From contig JASEVX010000007.1 of the NCBI GenBank assembly GCA_031761405.1, forward strand, positions 57,139,385 to 57,203,384: a DNA stretch of 64,000 bases, written 5' to 3'. The translations under genes were made by a program, and so were the position numbers. The number at the start of each line of letters is the position of its first letter. Positions within the stretch are counted from its first letter, which is position 1. Below, one piece after another: positions 11,610-24,600 of this stretch. The DNA comes from Serripes groenlandicus. Taxonomy: Eukaryota; Mollusca; Bivalvia; Cardiida; Cardiidae. The notes beneath the pieces were generated by a model, which was not told where the DNA came from, did not search any database, and saw only the letters and a program-made list of their open reading frames with translations.

Positions 11610-11787
11610 CAGTCAATCCTGTACTAAAGACCAATTTTGTATCACAAGTCCCTGTCTATTGCAACCACACTTTTAATTTCTCTGTTACTCATTATCTGCT
11701 TAAATGACCTTGCAATTTAAGACAGCTTGTAAATAAAGACCAGATTCTTCTCTTCCCATGGGTGGTCTTGAAACAGAGGTTAGACTG
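11610..11787. mobile_element. mariner-like MITE (family B), copy 1
   Basis: Starts TA|CAGTCAATCCTG and ends 'cagaggttagactg'. The interior matches the other family B copies ('ccctgtctattgcaaccacac', 'aaataaagaccaga'). TA duplication and CAGT ends suggest Tc1/mariner. The right TA has mutated. Confidence 0.75.
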
Positions 11788-11924
11788 TTTAACTATTTAA
11801 AAGAGTGCAAAACGGGAAAATTGTATATAATGAGCAATATCTCATTTTGCTAAAATGTTCTCAAAAGTAGTCTGCTGTTAACAGATGCATTTATGACTAA
11901 ATTACATGCAGTATGATTGTTTCG

Positions 11925-12178
11925 TGTTTTAAGCTCCCTTCAACATGTTTTCAGTTATATCAAGACGTTTCCCGAGTAAGTTTTAGTACTACTTGTCCTT
12001 TTATCCTGAAACAAGCCAGTCTGTCGTAATGCTAGCCCCGCAACCCTGAGCACCACGGAGGGCAGCCATTGCTAACATTTTTTGTTTAAAGTCTGTGTTA
12101 TAACCCGGTCGGGGATCGAACGCGCGACCTCCCAGGGAACCCGAGGCGAATGCTTTACCACTACACCACCGAGGCGGT
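11925..12178 (-). mobile_element. tRNA-derived SINE, minus strand
   Basis: The minus-strand head reads GCCTCGGTGGTGTAGTGGTA ... GCGCGTTCGATCCCCGACCG, with good A- and B-box likeness. It is followed by a conserved middle ('atggctgccctccgtggtgc', 'gcattacgacagactggctt') and a tail near 11925. The same middle occurs in SINEs at 45905 and 60581. Confidence 0.85.
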
Positions 12179-12292
12179 GAAATTGCATGCAGACGCAGCG
12201 GGACAGTGAATGCTCTGGGGAGATAACGCGCATACCAAGGCTCGCTTGAGTTTTGAGTAGGCGATTGCGCGAACTGCTAGACGCGTCTCATA

Positions 12293-12555
12293 TGAGTCGT
12301 TCCGCGAGAAAACCAACATTGTGAATTCTGCGTAAAATATCGACCCAGATCAGCCTAAGCATGCCGCGCAGGCCAACCCGGATAGACACTTTTCGCCTCC
12401 TGAGGATTTTCTGTTTCATGAATCATTACTCTATACCTCTATCCCCCTGAGACGGAATGTGTCGGACCTGATCAGTCTGCGCGGACTGCGCAGGCTGGTC
12501 TGGCTCGATACATTACACAGAGGCCATAATGTTGGCTTTCTCACGTAGCGGCTAA
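12293..12555. mobile_element. MITE family C, copy 1
   Basis: Inverted ends TGAGTCGTTCCGCGAGAAAA and TTTTCTCACGTAGCGGCTAA, with TA on both sides. The interior has the long inner inverted blocks GATCAGCCTAAGCATGC and TCCCCCTGAGACGGAATGTG. Homologous to 30619-30850 and 60972-61211. Confidence 0.8.
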
Positions 12556-12790
12556 TATACGACTCATGATTCCAAGTTAATCTTATATCTTCTATAGACT
12601 CATTTTGTTTTGATGAACTAAAAACCTAGTTGTGTTTAGATAAAATTTACTTAAACAATACATGGTTTATCGTACGACCAACATAATTGTCAAGGTATTT
12701 TTATAATAGCATGCATTTGGCATACACACTTACACGCCTATTGAACCGGTTTAGTCGGGTGGAAAATTTCTATTTGAACACACACGTTAA

Positions 12791-13013
12791 CCCTTTCCCT
12801 CATATACATGTAGACGCTTTCTGACGCCTCTGCAGCAGACGGCTTTTTGAAAACATAGTGACAAAAGAAGAAATTGCACAAAACGTGCAATTCCTCCTTT
12901 TGCCACAATGTTTTCACCTTTTTGTCATAGGTTATCCATTCAATTATGGAGACTTTCTATTTTTTGACAAAATACGTTCAAAGTCGTGCATAATTGTCTT
13001 ATGAGGGAAAGTG
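12791..13013. mobile_element. piggyBac-like MITE (family A), copy 3
   Basis: Ends CCCTTTCCCTCAT and ATGAGGGAAAGTG with TTAA on both sides (12787-12790 and 13014-13017). 223 bp. Confidence 0.85.
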
Positions 13014-13214
13014 TTAATTAATCGGAAAAATACAACTCGGTTATTGTTCCAAGGTTTAGATTTAGATCAGCTTGTATACCTGCTCCGTCTTATGAGAATC
13101 TAGACAAGTTGACAGAAGCTTCTATAGCGCACGTGTAAGTAATATTTGAACACTGTGCATATCCTATAACCACAAAATACATTTTGTAACTTATCGCACG
13201 AACAAGCGCATTTC

Positions 13215-13538
13215 ATCAACTTGTTTTGAACACTATTAATAGACCAGACATTTGCAGGTTGATAACACAATACGCATTACCAACAAAGCCAACACACAAA
13301 ACTATATCTGTGACAACAAATATCTCCTCATTATGAGCAAGTACCCTTTTCTCGACAACTTTTATAAATCTATAATAAAACCATTCTGCTATTTCTTCAG
13401 ATATTACATAATCTTTCTCATATCATTGTTAGACAGACGACACTAACGTTACTAATCATGTACAGTAAATCAGCTTATCTGCGCCTTCCGACACCTACCA
13501 CGGGATATAGGAGTTAACCAGGATAAGAAATAGAACTG
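13215..13538 (+). repeat. Duplicated segment, copy 1 (partner at 44965)
   Basis: From 'cttgttttgaacactattaa' to 'agttaaccaggataag' this matches 44965-45318 in order and orientation, and the match continues through a family B MITE at the same place in both. The short ORF inside is not conserved with the partner and is not called. Confidence 0.85.
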
Positions 13539-13710
13539 CAGTCGAACCTTTGCTAACGACCACTTTGGATAAGCCATTCCTTGTCTATAGCGACCATTCT
13601 TTTAGTTTCCCAGAATCTGATTTTCTGTATAAATGACCCTGCAATTAAAGACCAACTATAAACAAAGACCAGATTGGCACATCCCACGGATGGTCTTTAA
13701 ACACATGTTA
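13539..13710. mobile_element. mariner-like MITE (family B), copy 2
   Basis: CAGTCGAACCTTTGCTAACG to 'tctttaaacacatgtta'. Homologous to 45320-45497; the right end is eroded. Confidence 0.75.
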
Positions 13711-13879
13711 ATTTCATATTTTTTCCTTTATAAACAATGTATATTTGAAGAAGATACATCATTTCTGAGAACTCAGTTTTTTAATTGAATGGCGATACAT
13801 GTAGACTAACATATGAGTATGTTTGGCAAGTGTCGAATATGATCTAGATTAGATATGCGACTAATACACTCAGCTTAGC

Positions 13880-14010
13880 GCTTTCAAATACACAATACAT
13901 TTTCAGCAGACGACTTTGAAAACATCTTGGCAAAAATATTGGACAATGTAAGCAATTCATCACTGAAAATATGATGAGCCATTTCTTCTTTTGCCATAAC
14001 TTTTCCCAAG
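13880..14010. mobile_element. Diverged family A MITE fragment
   Basis: 'cagcagacgactttgaaaac' followed by 'gagccatttcttcttttgcc' are family A internal blocks. No intact ends. Confidence 0.45.
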
Positions 14011-14157
14011 TTTATGCAAATGTTCAGCGATTTTGCACAACAGATAACTTTTGCTACTGCCCGGTAACCCTGTTATCAACAGGTTATAAACATGTATCGC
14101 ATGCATCAAAGCTTTACCCTGATTTATGTCCATGTTTACTCTTTCATATGTTGACAA
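14005..14157 (-). pseudogene. Possible PIF1-like helicase fragment
   Basis: A minus-strand frame reads QGKALMHAIHVYNLLITG then LPGSSKSYLLCKIAEHLHKL. This resembles the first motif of PIF1/Helitron helicases: a beta strand, a GxxGxxKS P-loop and the following helix. The loop has SSK where GTGK is usual. The similarity covers only about 40 residues and stops where MITE sequence begins. It may be a relic of a Helitron. Chance resemblance cannot be excluded. Confidence 0.3.
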
Positions 14158-14373
14158 TTTCCGGGAAAATTATCACAACAACACTGACCAGTTAGCAGCG
14201 AAAAACCCCGAATCATTCCGAAATGTTTACCGGGAAAATAATCGCAATTACCGCAACGCAAAAAAAACCGAACCATTCCGAAATGTCGATCGCAGGTACT
14301 TTCGTTTTGTGTCCAGGTTGTTGTCCTTTTAGCGAAATCGCGAATATTTCAAGGGAATAAACATACGTATGGC

Positions 14374-14382
14374 GGAAAAAAC
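14374..14382. other. 9-bp target duplication, left copy
   Basis: GGAAAAAAC abuts the left terminal sequence of the giant element. The identical 9 bp abuts its right end at 38845-38853. Confidence 0.8.
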
Positions 14383-17300
14383 AGGTGTGTGAAGTTAGCA
14401 CGTAGGTCGTAGCTCGTAGGTCGACACTCAAATTTATTTTCAGAAAGTGTCGACCTGGCGCATAGGTCGTAGGTCGACAGTCAGATTCACATTAAGATAG
14501 TGTTGACCTGGCGCGTAGGTCGTAGGTCGAAAGTCAAACTTATGTTCAGAGAGTGTTGACCTGGCGCGTAGGTCGTAGGTCGAAAGTCAATTTTATGCTC
14601 AGAAAGTGTTGATCTGGCTCGTAGGTCGTAGGTCGACAGTCAAACTTATGTTCAGAAAGTGTTGACCTGGCGCGTAGGTCGTAGGTCGATAGTCAAATTT
14701 ATTTTCAGAAAGTATCGACCTGGCGCGTAGGTCGTAGGTCGACAGTCATATTCACATTAAGATAGTGTTGACCTGGCGCGTAGGTCGTAAGTCGACAGTC
14801 AACATCACATTAAGACAGTGTTGACCTAGCGCGTAGGTCGTAGGTCGACAGTCAGATTCCCATTAAGACAGTGTTGACCTGGCGTGTAGGTCGTAGGTCG
14901 ACAGTCAAACTTATGTTCAGAAAGTGTTGACCTAGCGCTTAGGTCGTAGGTCGACAGTCAAATTTATTTTCAGAAAGTGTCGACCTGGCGCGTAGATCGT
15001 AGGTCGACAGTCAGATTCACATTTAGATAGTGTTGACCTGGCGAGTAGGTCGTAAGTCGACAGTCAGAATCCCATTAAGACAGTGTTGACCTGGCGCGTA
15101 GGTCGTAGGTCGACAGTCAAATTTATTTTCAGAAAGTGTCGATCTGGCGCGTAGGTCGTAGGTCGACAGTCAGATTCACATTAAGATTGTGTTGACCTGG
15201 CACGTAGGTCGTAGGTCGACAGTCAAACTTATGTTCAGAGAGTGTTGACCTGGCGCGTAGGTCGTAGGTCGACAGTCAATTTTATGCTCAGAAAGTATTG
15301 ATCTGGCTCGTAGGTCGTAGGTCGACAGTAAAACTTATGTTCAGAGAGTGTTGACCTGGCGCGTAGGTCGTAGGTCGACAGTCAATTTTATGCTCAGAAA
15401 GTGTTGTTCTGGCTCGTAGGTCGTAGGTTGACAGTCAAACTTATGTTCAGAAAGTGTTGACCTGGCGCGTAGGTCGTAGGTCGACAATCAAATTTATTTT
15501 CAGAAAGTGTCGACATGGCGCGTAGGTCGTAGGTCGACAGTCAGATTCCCATAAAGATAGTGTTGACCTGGCGTGTAGGTCGTAAGTCGACAGTCAGAAT
15601 CCCATTAAGACTGTTGACCTGGCCCGTAGGTCGTAGGTCGACAGTCAAATTTATTTTCAGAAAGTGTCGATCTGGCGCGTAGGTTGTAGGTCGACAGTCA
15701 CATTCACATTAAGATAGTGTTGACCTGGCGCGTAGGTCGTAAGTCGACAGTCAAACTTATGTTCAGAAAGTGTTGACCTGGCGCGTAGGTCGGAGGTCGA
15801 CAATCAAATTTATTTTCAGAAAGTGTCGACCGGCGCGTAGGTCGCAGGTCGACAGTCAGATTCACATTACGATAGTGTTGACCTGGCGCGTAGCTCGTAA
15901 GTCTACAGTCAGAATCTCATTAAGACAGTGTTGACCTGGCGCGTAGGTCCTAGGTCGACAGTCAAATTTATTTTCAGAAAGTTTCGACCTGGCGCGTAGG
16001 TAGTAGGTCGACAGTCCGATTCACATTAAGATAGTGTTGACCTAGCGCGTAGGTCGTAAGTCGACAGTCAGAATCCCATTAAGACAGTGTTGACCTGGCG
16101 CGTAGGTCGTAAGTCGACAGTCAAACTTATGTTCAGAAAGTGTTGACCTGGCGCGTAGGTCAAAGGTCGACAGTCAAACTTATGTTCAGAAAGTGTTGAC
16201 CTGGCGCGTAGGTCGTAGGTCGATAGTCAAATTTATTTTCAGAAAGTATCGACCTGGCGCGTAGGTCGTAGGTCGACAGTCATATTCACATTAAGATAGT
16301 GTTGACCTGGCGCGTAGGTCGTAAGTCGACAGTCAACATCACATTAAGACAGTGTTGACCTAGCGCGTAGGTCGTAGGTCGACATTCAGATTCCCATTAA
16401 GACAGTGTTGACCTGGCGTGTAGGTCGTAGGTCGACAGTCAAACTTATGTTCAGAAAGTGTTGACCTAGCGCTTAGGTCGTAGGTCGACAGTCAAATTTA
16501 TTTTCAGAAAGTGTCGACCTGGCGCGTAGATCGTAGGTCGACAGTCAGATTCACATTTAGATAGTGTTGACCTGGCGAGTAGGTCGTAAGTCGACAGTCA
16601 GAATCCCATTAAGACAGTGTTGACCTGGCGCGTAGGTCGTAGGTCGACAGTCAAATTTATTTTCAGAAAGTGTCGATCTGGCGCGTAGGTCGTAGGTCGA
16701 CAGTCAGATTCACATTAAGATTGTGTTGACCTGGCACGTAGGTCGCGACAGTCAAACTTATGTTCAGAGAGTGTTGACCTGGCGCGTAGGTCGTAGGTCG
16801 ACAGTCAATTTTATGCTCAGAAAGTATTGATCTGGCTCGTAGGTCGTAGATCGACAGTAAAACTTATGTTCAGAGAGTGTTGACCTGGCGCGTAGGTCGT
16901 AGGTCGACAGTCAATTTTATGCTCAGAAAGTGTTGTTCTGGCTCGTAGGTCGTAGGTTGACAGTCAAACTTATGTTCAGAAAGTGTTGACCTGGCGCGTA
17001 GGTCGTAGGTCGACAATCAAATTTATTTTCAGAAAGTGTCGACATGGCGCGTAGGTCGTAGGTCGACAGTCAGATTCCCATAAAGATAGTGTTGACCTGG
17101 CGTGTAGGTCGTAAGTCGACAGTCAGAATCCCATTAAGACTGTTGACCTGGCGCGTAGGTCGTAGGTCGACAGTCAAATTTATTTTCAGAAAGTGTCGAT
17201 CTGGCGCGTAGGTTGTAGGTTGACAGTCACATTCACATTAAGATAGTGTTGACCTGGCGCGTAGGTCGTAGGTCGACAGTCAAACTTATGTTCAGAGAGT

Positions 17301-20300
17301 GTTGACCTGGCGCGTAGGTCGTAGCTCGACGGTCAATTTTATGCTCAGAAAGTGTTGATCTGGCTCGTAGGTCGTAGGTCGACAGTCAAACTTATGTTCA
17401 GAAAGTGTTGACCTGGCGCGTAGGTCGTAGGTCGACAGTCAAATTTATTTTCAGAAAGTGTCGACCTGGCGCGTAGGTCGTAGGTCGACAGTCAGATTCA
17501 CATTAAGATAGTGTTGACCTGGCGCGTAGGTCGTAAGTCGACAGTCAGAATCTCATTAAGACAGTGTTGACCTGGCGCTTAGGTCGTAGGTCGACAGTCA
17601 GATTCACATTAAGATAGTGTTAACCTGGCGAGCAGGTCGTAAGTCGACGTCAAACTTATGTTCAGAGAGTGTTGATCTGGCGCGAAGGTTGTAGGTCGAC
17701 ATTCAATTTTATGCTAAGAAAGTGTTGATCTGGCCCGTAGGTCATAGGTCGACAGTCAAACTTATGTTCAGAAAGTGTTGACCTGGCGCGTAGGTCGTAG
17801 GTCGACAGTCAAATTTATTTTCAGAAAGTGTCGACCTGGCGCGTAGGTCGTAGGTCGACAGTCAGATTCACATTAAGATAGTGTTGACCTGGCGCGTAGG
17901 TCGTAAGTCGACAGTCAGAATCCCATTAAGACAGTGTTGACCTGGCGCGTAGGTCGTAGGACGACAGTCAAATTTATGCTCAGAAAGTGTTTATCTGGCT
18001 CGTAGGTCGTAGGTCGATAGTCAAATTTATTTTCAGAAAGTGTTGATCTGGCTCGTAGGTCGTAAGTCGACAGTCAGATTCACATTAAGATAGTGTTGAC
18101 CTGGCGCGTAGGTCGTAAGTCGACAGTCAGAATCTCATTAAGACAGTGTTGACCTGGCGCGTAGGTCGTAGGTCGACAGTCACATTCACATTAAGATAGT
18201 GTTGACCTGGCGCGTAGGTCGTAGGTCGACAGTCAAACTTATGTTCAGAGAGTGTTGATCTGGCGCGTAGGTCGTAGGTCGACAGTTAATGTTATGCTCA
18301 GATAGTGTTGATCTGGCTCGTAAGTCGTAGGTCGACAGTCAAACTTATGTTCAGAAAGTGTTGACCTGGCGCGTAGGTCGTAGGTCGACAGTCAAATTTA
18401 TTTTCAGAAAGTTTCGACCTGGGTCGTAGGTCGAAGTTCGACAGTCAGATTCACATTAAGATAGTGCTGACCTGGCGCGTAGGTGGTAAGTCGACAGTCA
18501 GAATCCCATTAAGACAGTGTTGACCTGGCGCGTAGGTCGTAGGTCGATAGTCAAATTTATTTTCAGAAAGTGTTGATCTGGCGCGTAGGTCGTAGGTCGA
18601 CAGTCAGATTCCCATTACGATAGTGTTGACCTGGCGCGTAGGTCGTAAGTCGACAGTCAAAATCTAATTAAGACAGTGTTGACCTGGCTCGTAGATCGTA
18701 GGTAGACAGTCAGATTCACATTAAGATAGTGTTGACCTGGCGCGTAGGTCGTAGGTCGACAGTCAAACTTATGTTCAGAGAGTGTTGACCTGGCGCGTAG
18801 GTCGTAAGTCGACAGTCAGAATCTCATTAAGACAGTGTTGACCTGGCGCTTAGGTCGTAGGTCGACAGTCAGATTCACATTAAGATAGTGTTGACCTGGC
18901 GAGCAGGTCGTAAGTCGACGTCAAACTTATGTTCAGAGAGTGTTGATCTGGCGCGAAGGTTGTAGGTCGACATTCAATTTTATGCTAAGAAAGTGTTGAT
19001 CTGGCCCGTAGGTCATAGGTCGACAGTCAAACTTATGTTCAGAAAGTGTTGACCTGGCGCGTAGGTCGTAGGTCGACAGTCAAATTTATTTTCAGAAAGT
19101 GTCGACCCGGCGCGTAGGTCGTAGGTCGACACTCAGATTCACATTAAGATAGTGTTGACCTGGCGCGTAGGTCGTAAGTCGACAGTCAGAATCCCATTAA
19201 GACAGTGTTGACCTGGCGCGTAGGTCGTAGGACGACAGTCAAATTTTTGCTCAGAAAGTGTTTATCTGGCTCGTAGGTCGTAGGTCGATAGTCAAATTTA
19301 TTTTCAGAAAGTGTTGATCTGGCTCGTAGGTCGTAAGTCGACAGTCAGATTCACATTAAGATAGTGTTGACCTGGCGCGTAGGTCGTAAGTCGACAGTCA
19401 GAATCTCATTAAGACAGTGTTGACCTGGCGCGTAGGTCGTAGGTCGACAGTCACATTCACATTAAGATAGTGTTGACCTGGCGCGTAGGTCGTAGGTCGA
19501 CAGTCAAACTTATGTTCAGAGAGTGTTGATCTGGCGCGTAGGTCGTAGGTCGACAGTTAATGTTATGCTCAGATAGTGTTGATCTGGCTCGTAGGTCGTA
19601 GGTCGACAGTCAAACTTATGTTCAGAAAGTGTTGACCTGGCGCGTAGGTCGTAGGTCGACAGTCAAATTTATTTTCAGAAAGTTTCGACCTGGGTCGTAG
19701 CTCGAAGTTCGACAGTCAGATTCACATTAAGATAGTGCTGACCTGGCGCGTAGGTGGTAAGTCGACAGTCAGAATCCCATTAAGACAGTGTTGACCTGGC
19801 GCGTAGGTCGTAGGTCGATAGTCAAATTTATTTTCAGAAAGTGTTGATCTGGCGCGTAGGTCGTAGGTCGACAGTCAGATTCCCATTACGATAGTGTTGA
19901 CCTGGCGCGTAGGTCGTAAGTCGACAGTCAAAATCTAATTAAGACAGTGTTGACCTGGCGCGTAGATCGTAGGTAGACAGTCAGATTCACATTAAGATAG
20001 TGTTGACCTGGTGCGTAGGTCGTAGGTCGACAGTCAAACTTATGTTCAGAGAGTGTTGACCTGGCGCGTAGGTCGTAGGTCGACAGTCAATTTTATGCTC
20101 AGAAAGTGTTGATCTGGCTCGTAGGTCGTAGGTCGACAGTCAAACTTATGTTCAGAAAGTGTTAACCTGGCGCGTAGGTCGTAAGTCGATAGTCAAATTT
20201 ATTTTCAGAAAGTGTCGACCTGGCGCGTAGGTCGTAGGTCGACAGTCAAACTTATGTTCAGAAAGTGTTAACCTGGCGCGTAGGTCGTAAGTCGACAGTC

Positions 20301-21685
20301 AAATTTATTTTCAGAAAGTGTCGACCTGGCGCGTAGGTCGTAGGTCGACAGTCATATTCACATTAAGATAGTGTTGACCTGGCGCGTAGGTCGTAAGTCG
20401 ACAGTCAGAAGAATCTCATTAAGACAGTGTTGACCTGGCGCGTAGGTCGTGGGTCGACAGTCAGATTCACATTAAGATAGTGTTGGCCTGGCGCGTAGGT
20501 CGTAGGTCGACAGTCAAACTTATTGACCTGGCGCGTAGGTCGTAGGTCGACAGTCAAATTTATTTTCAGAAAGTGTCGACCTGGCGCGTAGGTCGTAGGT
20601 CGACAGTCAGATTCACATTAAGATAGTGTTGACCTGGCGCGTAGGTCGTAGGTCGACAGTCAAACTTATGTTCAGAAAGTGTTGACCTGGCGCGTAGGTC
20701 GTAGGTCGACAATCAAATTTATTTTCAGAAAGTGTCGACCGGCGCGTAGGTCGTAGGTCGACAGTCAGATTCACATTTAGATAGTGTTGACCTGTCGCGT
20801 AGGTCGTAGGTCGACAGTCAAACTTATGTTCAGAGAGTGTTGACCTGGCGCGTAGGTCGTAGGTCGACAGTCAATTTTATGCTCAGAAAGTGTTGATCTG
20901 GCTCGTAGGTCGTAGGTCGACAGTCAAACTTATGCTCAGAAAGTGTTGACCTGGCGCGTAGGGCGTAGGTCGACAGTCAATTTTATGCTAAGAAAGTGTC
21001 GACCTGGCGCGTAGGTCATAGGTCGACAGTCAAACTTATGTTCAGAAAGTGTTGTCCTGTCGCGTAGGTCGTAGGTCGACAATCAAATTTATTTTCAGAA
21101 AGTGTCGACCTGGCGCGTAGGTCGTAGGTCGACAGTCAAATTTATTTTCAGAAAGTGTCGACCTGGCGCGTAGGTCGTAGGTCGACAGTCAGATTCACAT
21201 TAAGATAGTGTTGATCTGGCGCGTAGGTGGTAAGTCGACAGTCAGAATCCCATTAAGACAGTGTTGACCTGGCGCGTAGGTCGTAGGTCGATAGTCAAAC
21301 TCATGTTCAGAAAGCGTAGATCTACACTCAAACTTATGTTCAGAAAGTGTTGACCTGGCGCTTAGGTCGTAGGTCGACACTCACATTTATTTTCAGAAAG
21401 TGTCGACCTGGCTCGTAGGTCGTAGCTCGAGAGTCACATTTAATTTCATAAAGTGTCAACCTTGCGCGAAGGTCCTAGGTTGACACTCACATGTTCTTCA
21501 GAAAGTGTCGACCAGGCTCGTAGGTCGTAGGTCGACACTCACATTTATTTTCAGAAAGTGTCGACCTGGCTCGTAGGTCGACACTTACATTTATTTTCAA
21601 AAAGTGTCGACCTGGAATGTAGGTCGTAGGTCGACACTCACACTTATGTTCAGACTGTGTCGACCTGGCGCGTAGGTCGTAGGTT
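14383..21685 (+). repeat. 53-bp satellite array A1
   Basis: Roughly 135-140 units of 53 bp, each with a conserved half (GTTGACCTGGCGCGTAGGTC then GTAGGTCGACAGTCA) and a variable half. At least five variable types recur: CAAACTTATGTTCAG, CAAATTTATTTTCAG, CAGATTCACATTAAG, CAGAATCCCATTAAG, CAATTTTATGCTCAG. Each unit has a small inverted repeat, GTCGACCT/AGGTCGAC. Larger duplications are visible: a ~1.53-kb one (14687 versus 16221) and a ~1.27-kb one (17631 versus 18902). ORFs here are by-products of the repeat. Confidence 0.95.
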
Positions 21686-24600
21686 GAGTCTGCCGCGTGT
21701 ATTACGGCGAGCACTCCTGCCTACATGCCATTGTCACGGGTGTGGAACAAAAACAAATTCTCAGGAGTTGAACACCTTTTTTTTTTATCTCACGGGAGTG
21801 GAATAACGGCTTTAAAGCGGATTTCTATCCGAGTCTGCCACGTGTATTACGGGGAGCACTCTGGCCTACAGTCCCTTGTCACGGGAGTGGACCAAAAATA
21901 AATTCTTACAGGAGTTGAACACATACGCTATAAGGCAGGTCCCGCCGTCTACGCGCGCTGACGGCGAAGTGCTGGCCTTGTTTAAGGCAAGCACTCCGCT
22001 GGTAGTATGGTAAATGTGAGCCGTCGTCGCATGTGCTATAAGGCAGGTCCCGCAGTCTATCAGCGCTGCCGGCGAAGTGCTGAGCCTTGTTTCAGGCGAT
22101 TACCCCACTGGTAGTAGGGGAAATATGAGCCGCATATGCTATACGGCAGGTCCCGCCGTACCCGCGCTAACGCCAAGTACTGGGCCTTGCGTTAAGCGAG
22201 CACTCCGCTGCTAGTAGGGGAAATGTGAGCCGGGCCCGCATATAATACAAGGCAGGTCCCGTCTATGATCATTTCACGAAATTAGATAGTCCCGTGTAGA
22301 CTAGTTAGTCCAGTAACGTTGCCTGAGATTTCCCCTACTAGAGACATTTTTTACTTTGACATTGACACTCTCTGGTTCCTTTCCTCGCCTGGGTGGAAGA
22401 CCTTATTGCCATTTGGCGTTAAAGACGCCTCAGGTTGTGAACATTTTACATTCTAATACACCCCCTGCCCCTTCTAATGAATAGTATGACTGCCGTACCC
22501 CTACTTCCACAGTGTTTTGGAGGTATAACTCGTTAGGAATTGTTCCTTTTCAGAATTCGCTCTTAAATGTAAGCGTTCTGAGGGCCACAACAGTTTACCT
22601 TTATTCGTTGTGTCTCTGAAATAAAGTAGATGGTTCTACATCATGTTGACATATCCAATCCAAGTGGTCCCGGTCCTTGCCAGCTCCTGCCACAGCCACA
22701 CAGGGCCTACGCGTCTCTACTTAATTGCCCTTGCCTAAATGCGCTACACCCTACCCTGCCCCCTTCGGACAGTGAATGCTCCGCGTCTTATCGGCTACAC
22801 CAATGCGTCGTCTTAAGAGAGTGGTTGTAACTCCCGCCGTTTACCCGCGCGTTCGGCGAAGTGCTTGCCTCGTTTCTAGGCGGCACTCTGCGTATGGCTG
22901 GGTTAATGTGCGCTGGGGCCGAAGTCGCATTTGCGAACCCGCGTACGCAGCGAATTGCTAGGCCTTGTGTCAAGGGGAGACGTGATGGGCTCATCGGCAG
23001 ATGCTCGAAAGAAGGAAATAAAAATAATAAAAATAAATATTTTTTCCAGACCAACCATCTCCCCTATAAGTACGACCGAACACTTCCCATTGCGTTCCGC
23101 TTTTAGGTTAGACGAAGTGCCGCAGTCTACCCGCGCCGACGTCGAAGTGCTGAGCCTTGTTTGACACTAGCACTCCACTGCTAGTAGGGGAAATGTAAGC
23201 CGGGACCGCGGAACTTTTGTTCTAGAAGACTGACAGCTCGTCAACTCGCCCGATCCGTAGAGTGCGTATGCAGGACGCGTAAGCTATCGCGTTTACGGGT
23301 ACAGCTGATACGGTTTCGGGGAAAAACGCAGTTTCCCTTTTTTTCCTCTTTGTTGCATGCGATTTTTTTCACAATGGAGTGGAACACTTTTTTTTTTTTT
23401 TTCGCACGAGAGCTGACGGCCTCAAGTCGGATTTTTACCCGAATTTCTCGCGTGTATTACGGGCAGAACTCTGTCCTACAAGCCCTTGTCACGGGAGTGG
23501 AACCAAAAATAAATTCACAATGGAGTGGAACACCTTTTTTCTTTTCCTCATGGGAGTGCAACGACGGCCTTAAGTCGGAGTTCTACCCGAGTCTGCTGCG
23601 TAAATTACCGGCATCACTCTGTCTTACAGGCCCTTGGCACGGGGAGTGGAACAAGACAATATTTCACAATGGAGTGGAACACTTTATTTATTTTCTTTAG
23701 ATTAGGGTTAGCCTTCTGTAAGGGGAGCACTCCGCTGCCGGCCCGAAGAAATACGCACCGGGTCCCGCATTCGCGAACACGCGTACGCAGCGAAGTGCTT
23801 GGACTTGTGTCAAGGGAGCACTCCGTTGCTGGCCCGAAGAACTAGGCTCCCGCACTTGCGAACCCGCGTACGCAGCGAAGTGCTAGGCCTTAAGACAGTC
23901 CCGCCGATAACCCGCGCTGACGGCAATGTACTCGTCGTCGTTTTCAGGCAGCACTCTGCGTATGGCTAGGGAAATGTGCGCTGGGGCCGAATTCGCTATA
24001 CGGGAGTCCTAGGTCCCTACCATTAAGAGAGTGGTTGTTACTCCCGCCGGTTACCCGCGCCTACGGCGAAGTGCTCGCCTCTTACTAGGCAGCACTCTAG
24101 GTATGGCTGGGGGAAATGTGCGCTGGGGCCGAAGTCGCTATAAGGAAGCTGACGACCTTAAGTCGGATTTCTACTTTTTTTCTTTTTTTTTCGAACGGGA
24201 GCTGAACAACGGCCTTAAGTCGGATTTCTACCCGAGTCTGTAGCGTACATGACGGGCAGCACTCTGTCCTACAGGAAGTTGAACAAGAAACAATTTCACA
24301 ATGGATTGGAACACATTTTTTTCTTTTTTTCTTTCGCACGGGAGCTGATGTCCTTAAGTCGGATTTCTACCCGAGTCTGCCGCGTAAATAACGGGCAGCA
24401 CTCTGTCGTACAGGCCCTTGTCACGGGGATAAAACAAGAAACAATTTCACAATGGAGTGGAACACCTTTTTTTTCCGCACGGGAGCTGACGGCCGTTAGT
24501 TTGCCGCGTAAATGACGGGCAGCACCATATCCTACAGGACCTTGGCACGGGAGTGGAAAAAAGATTTGTTCACAATGGAGTGGAACACTTTTTGTTTTTT

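Noticed and set aside
14397..21685. AGGTC pairs as nuclear-receptor binding sites
   Set aside because: The AGGTCGTAGGTCG spacing resembles receptor half-sites, but the sequence is simply the satellite unit and there is no promoter context.
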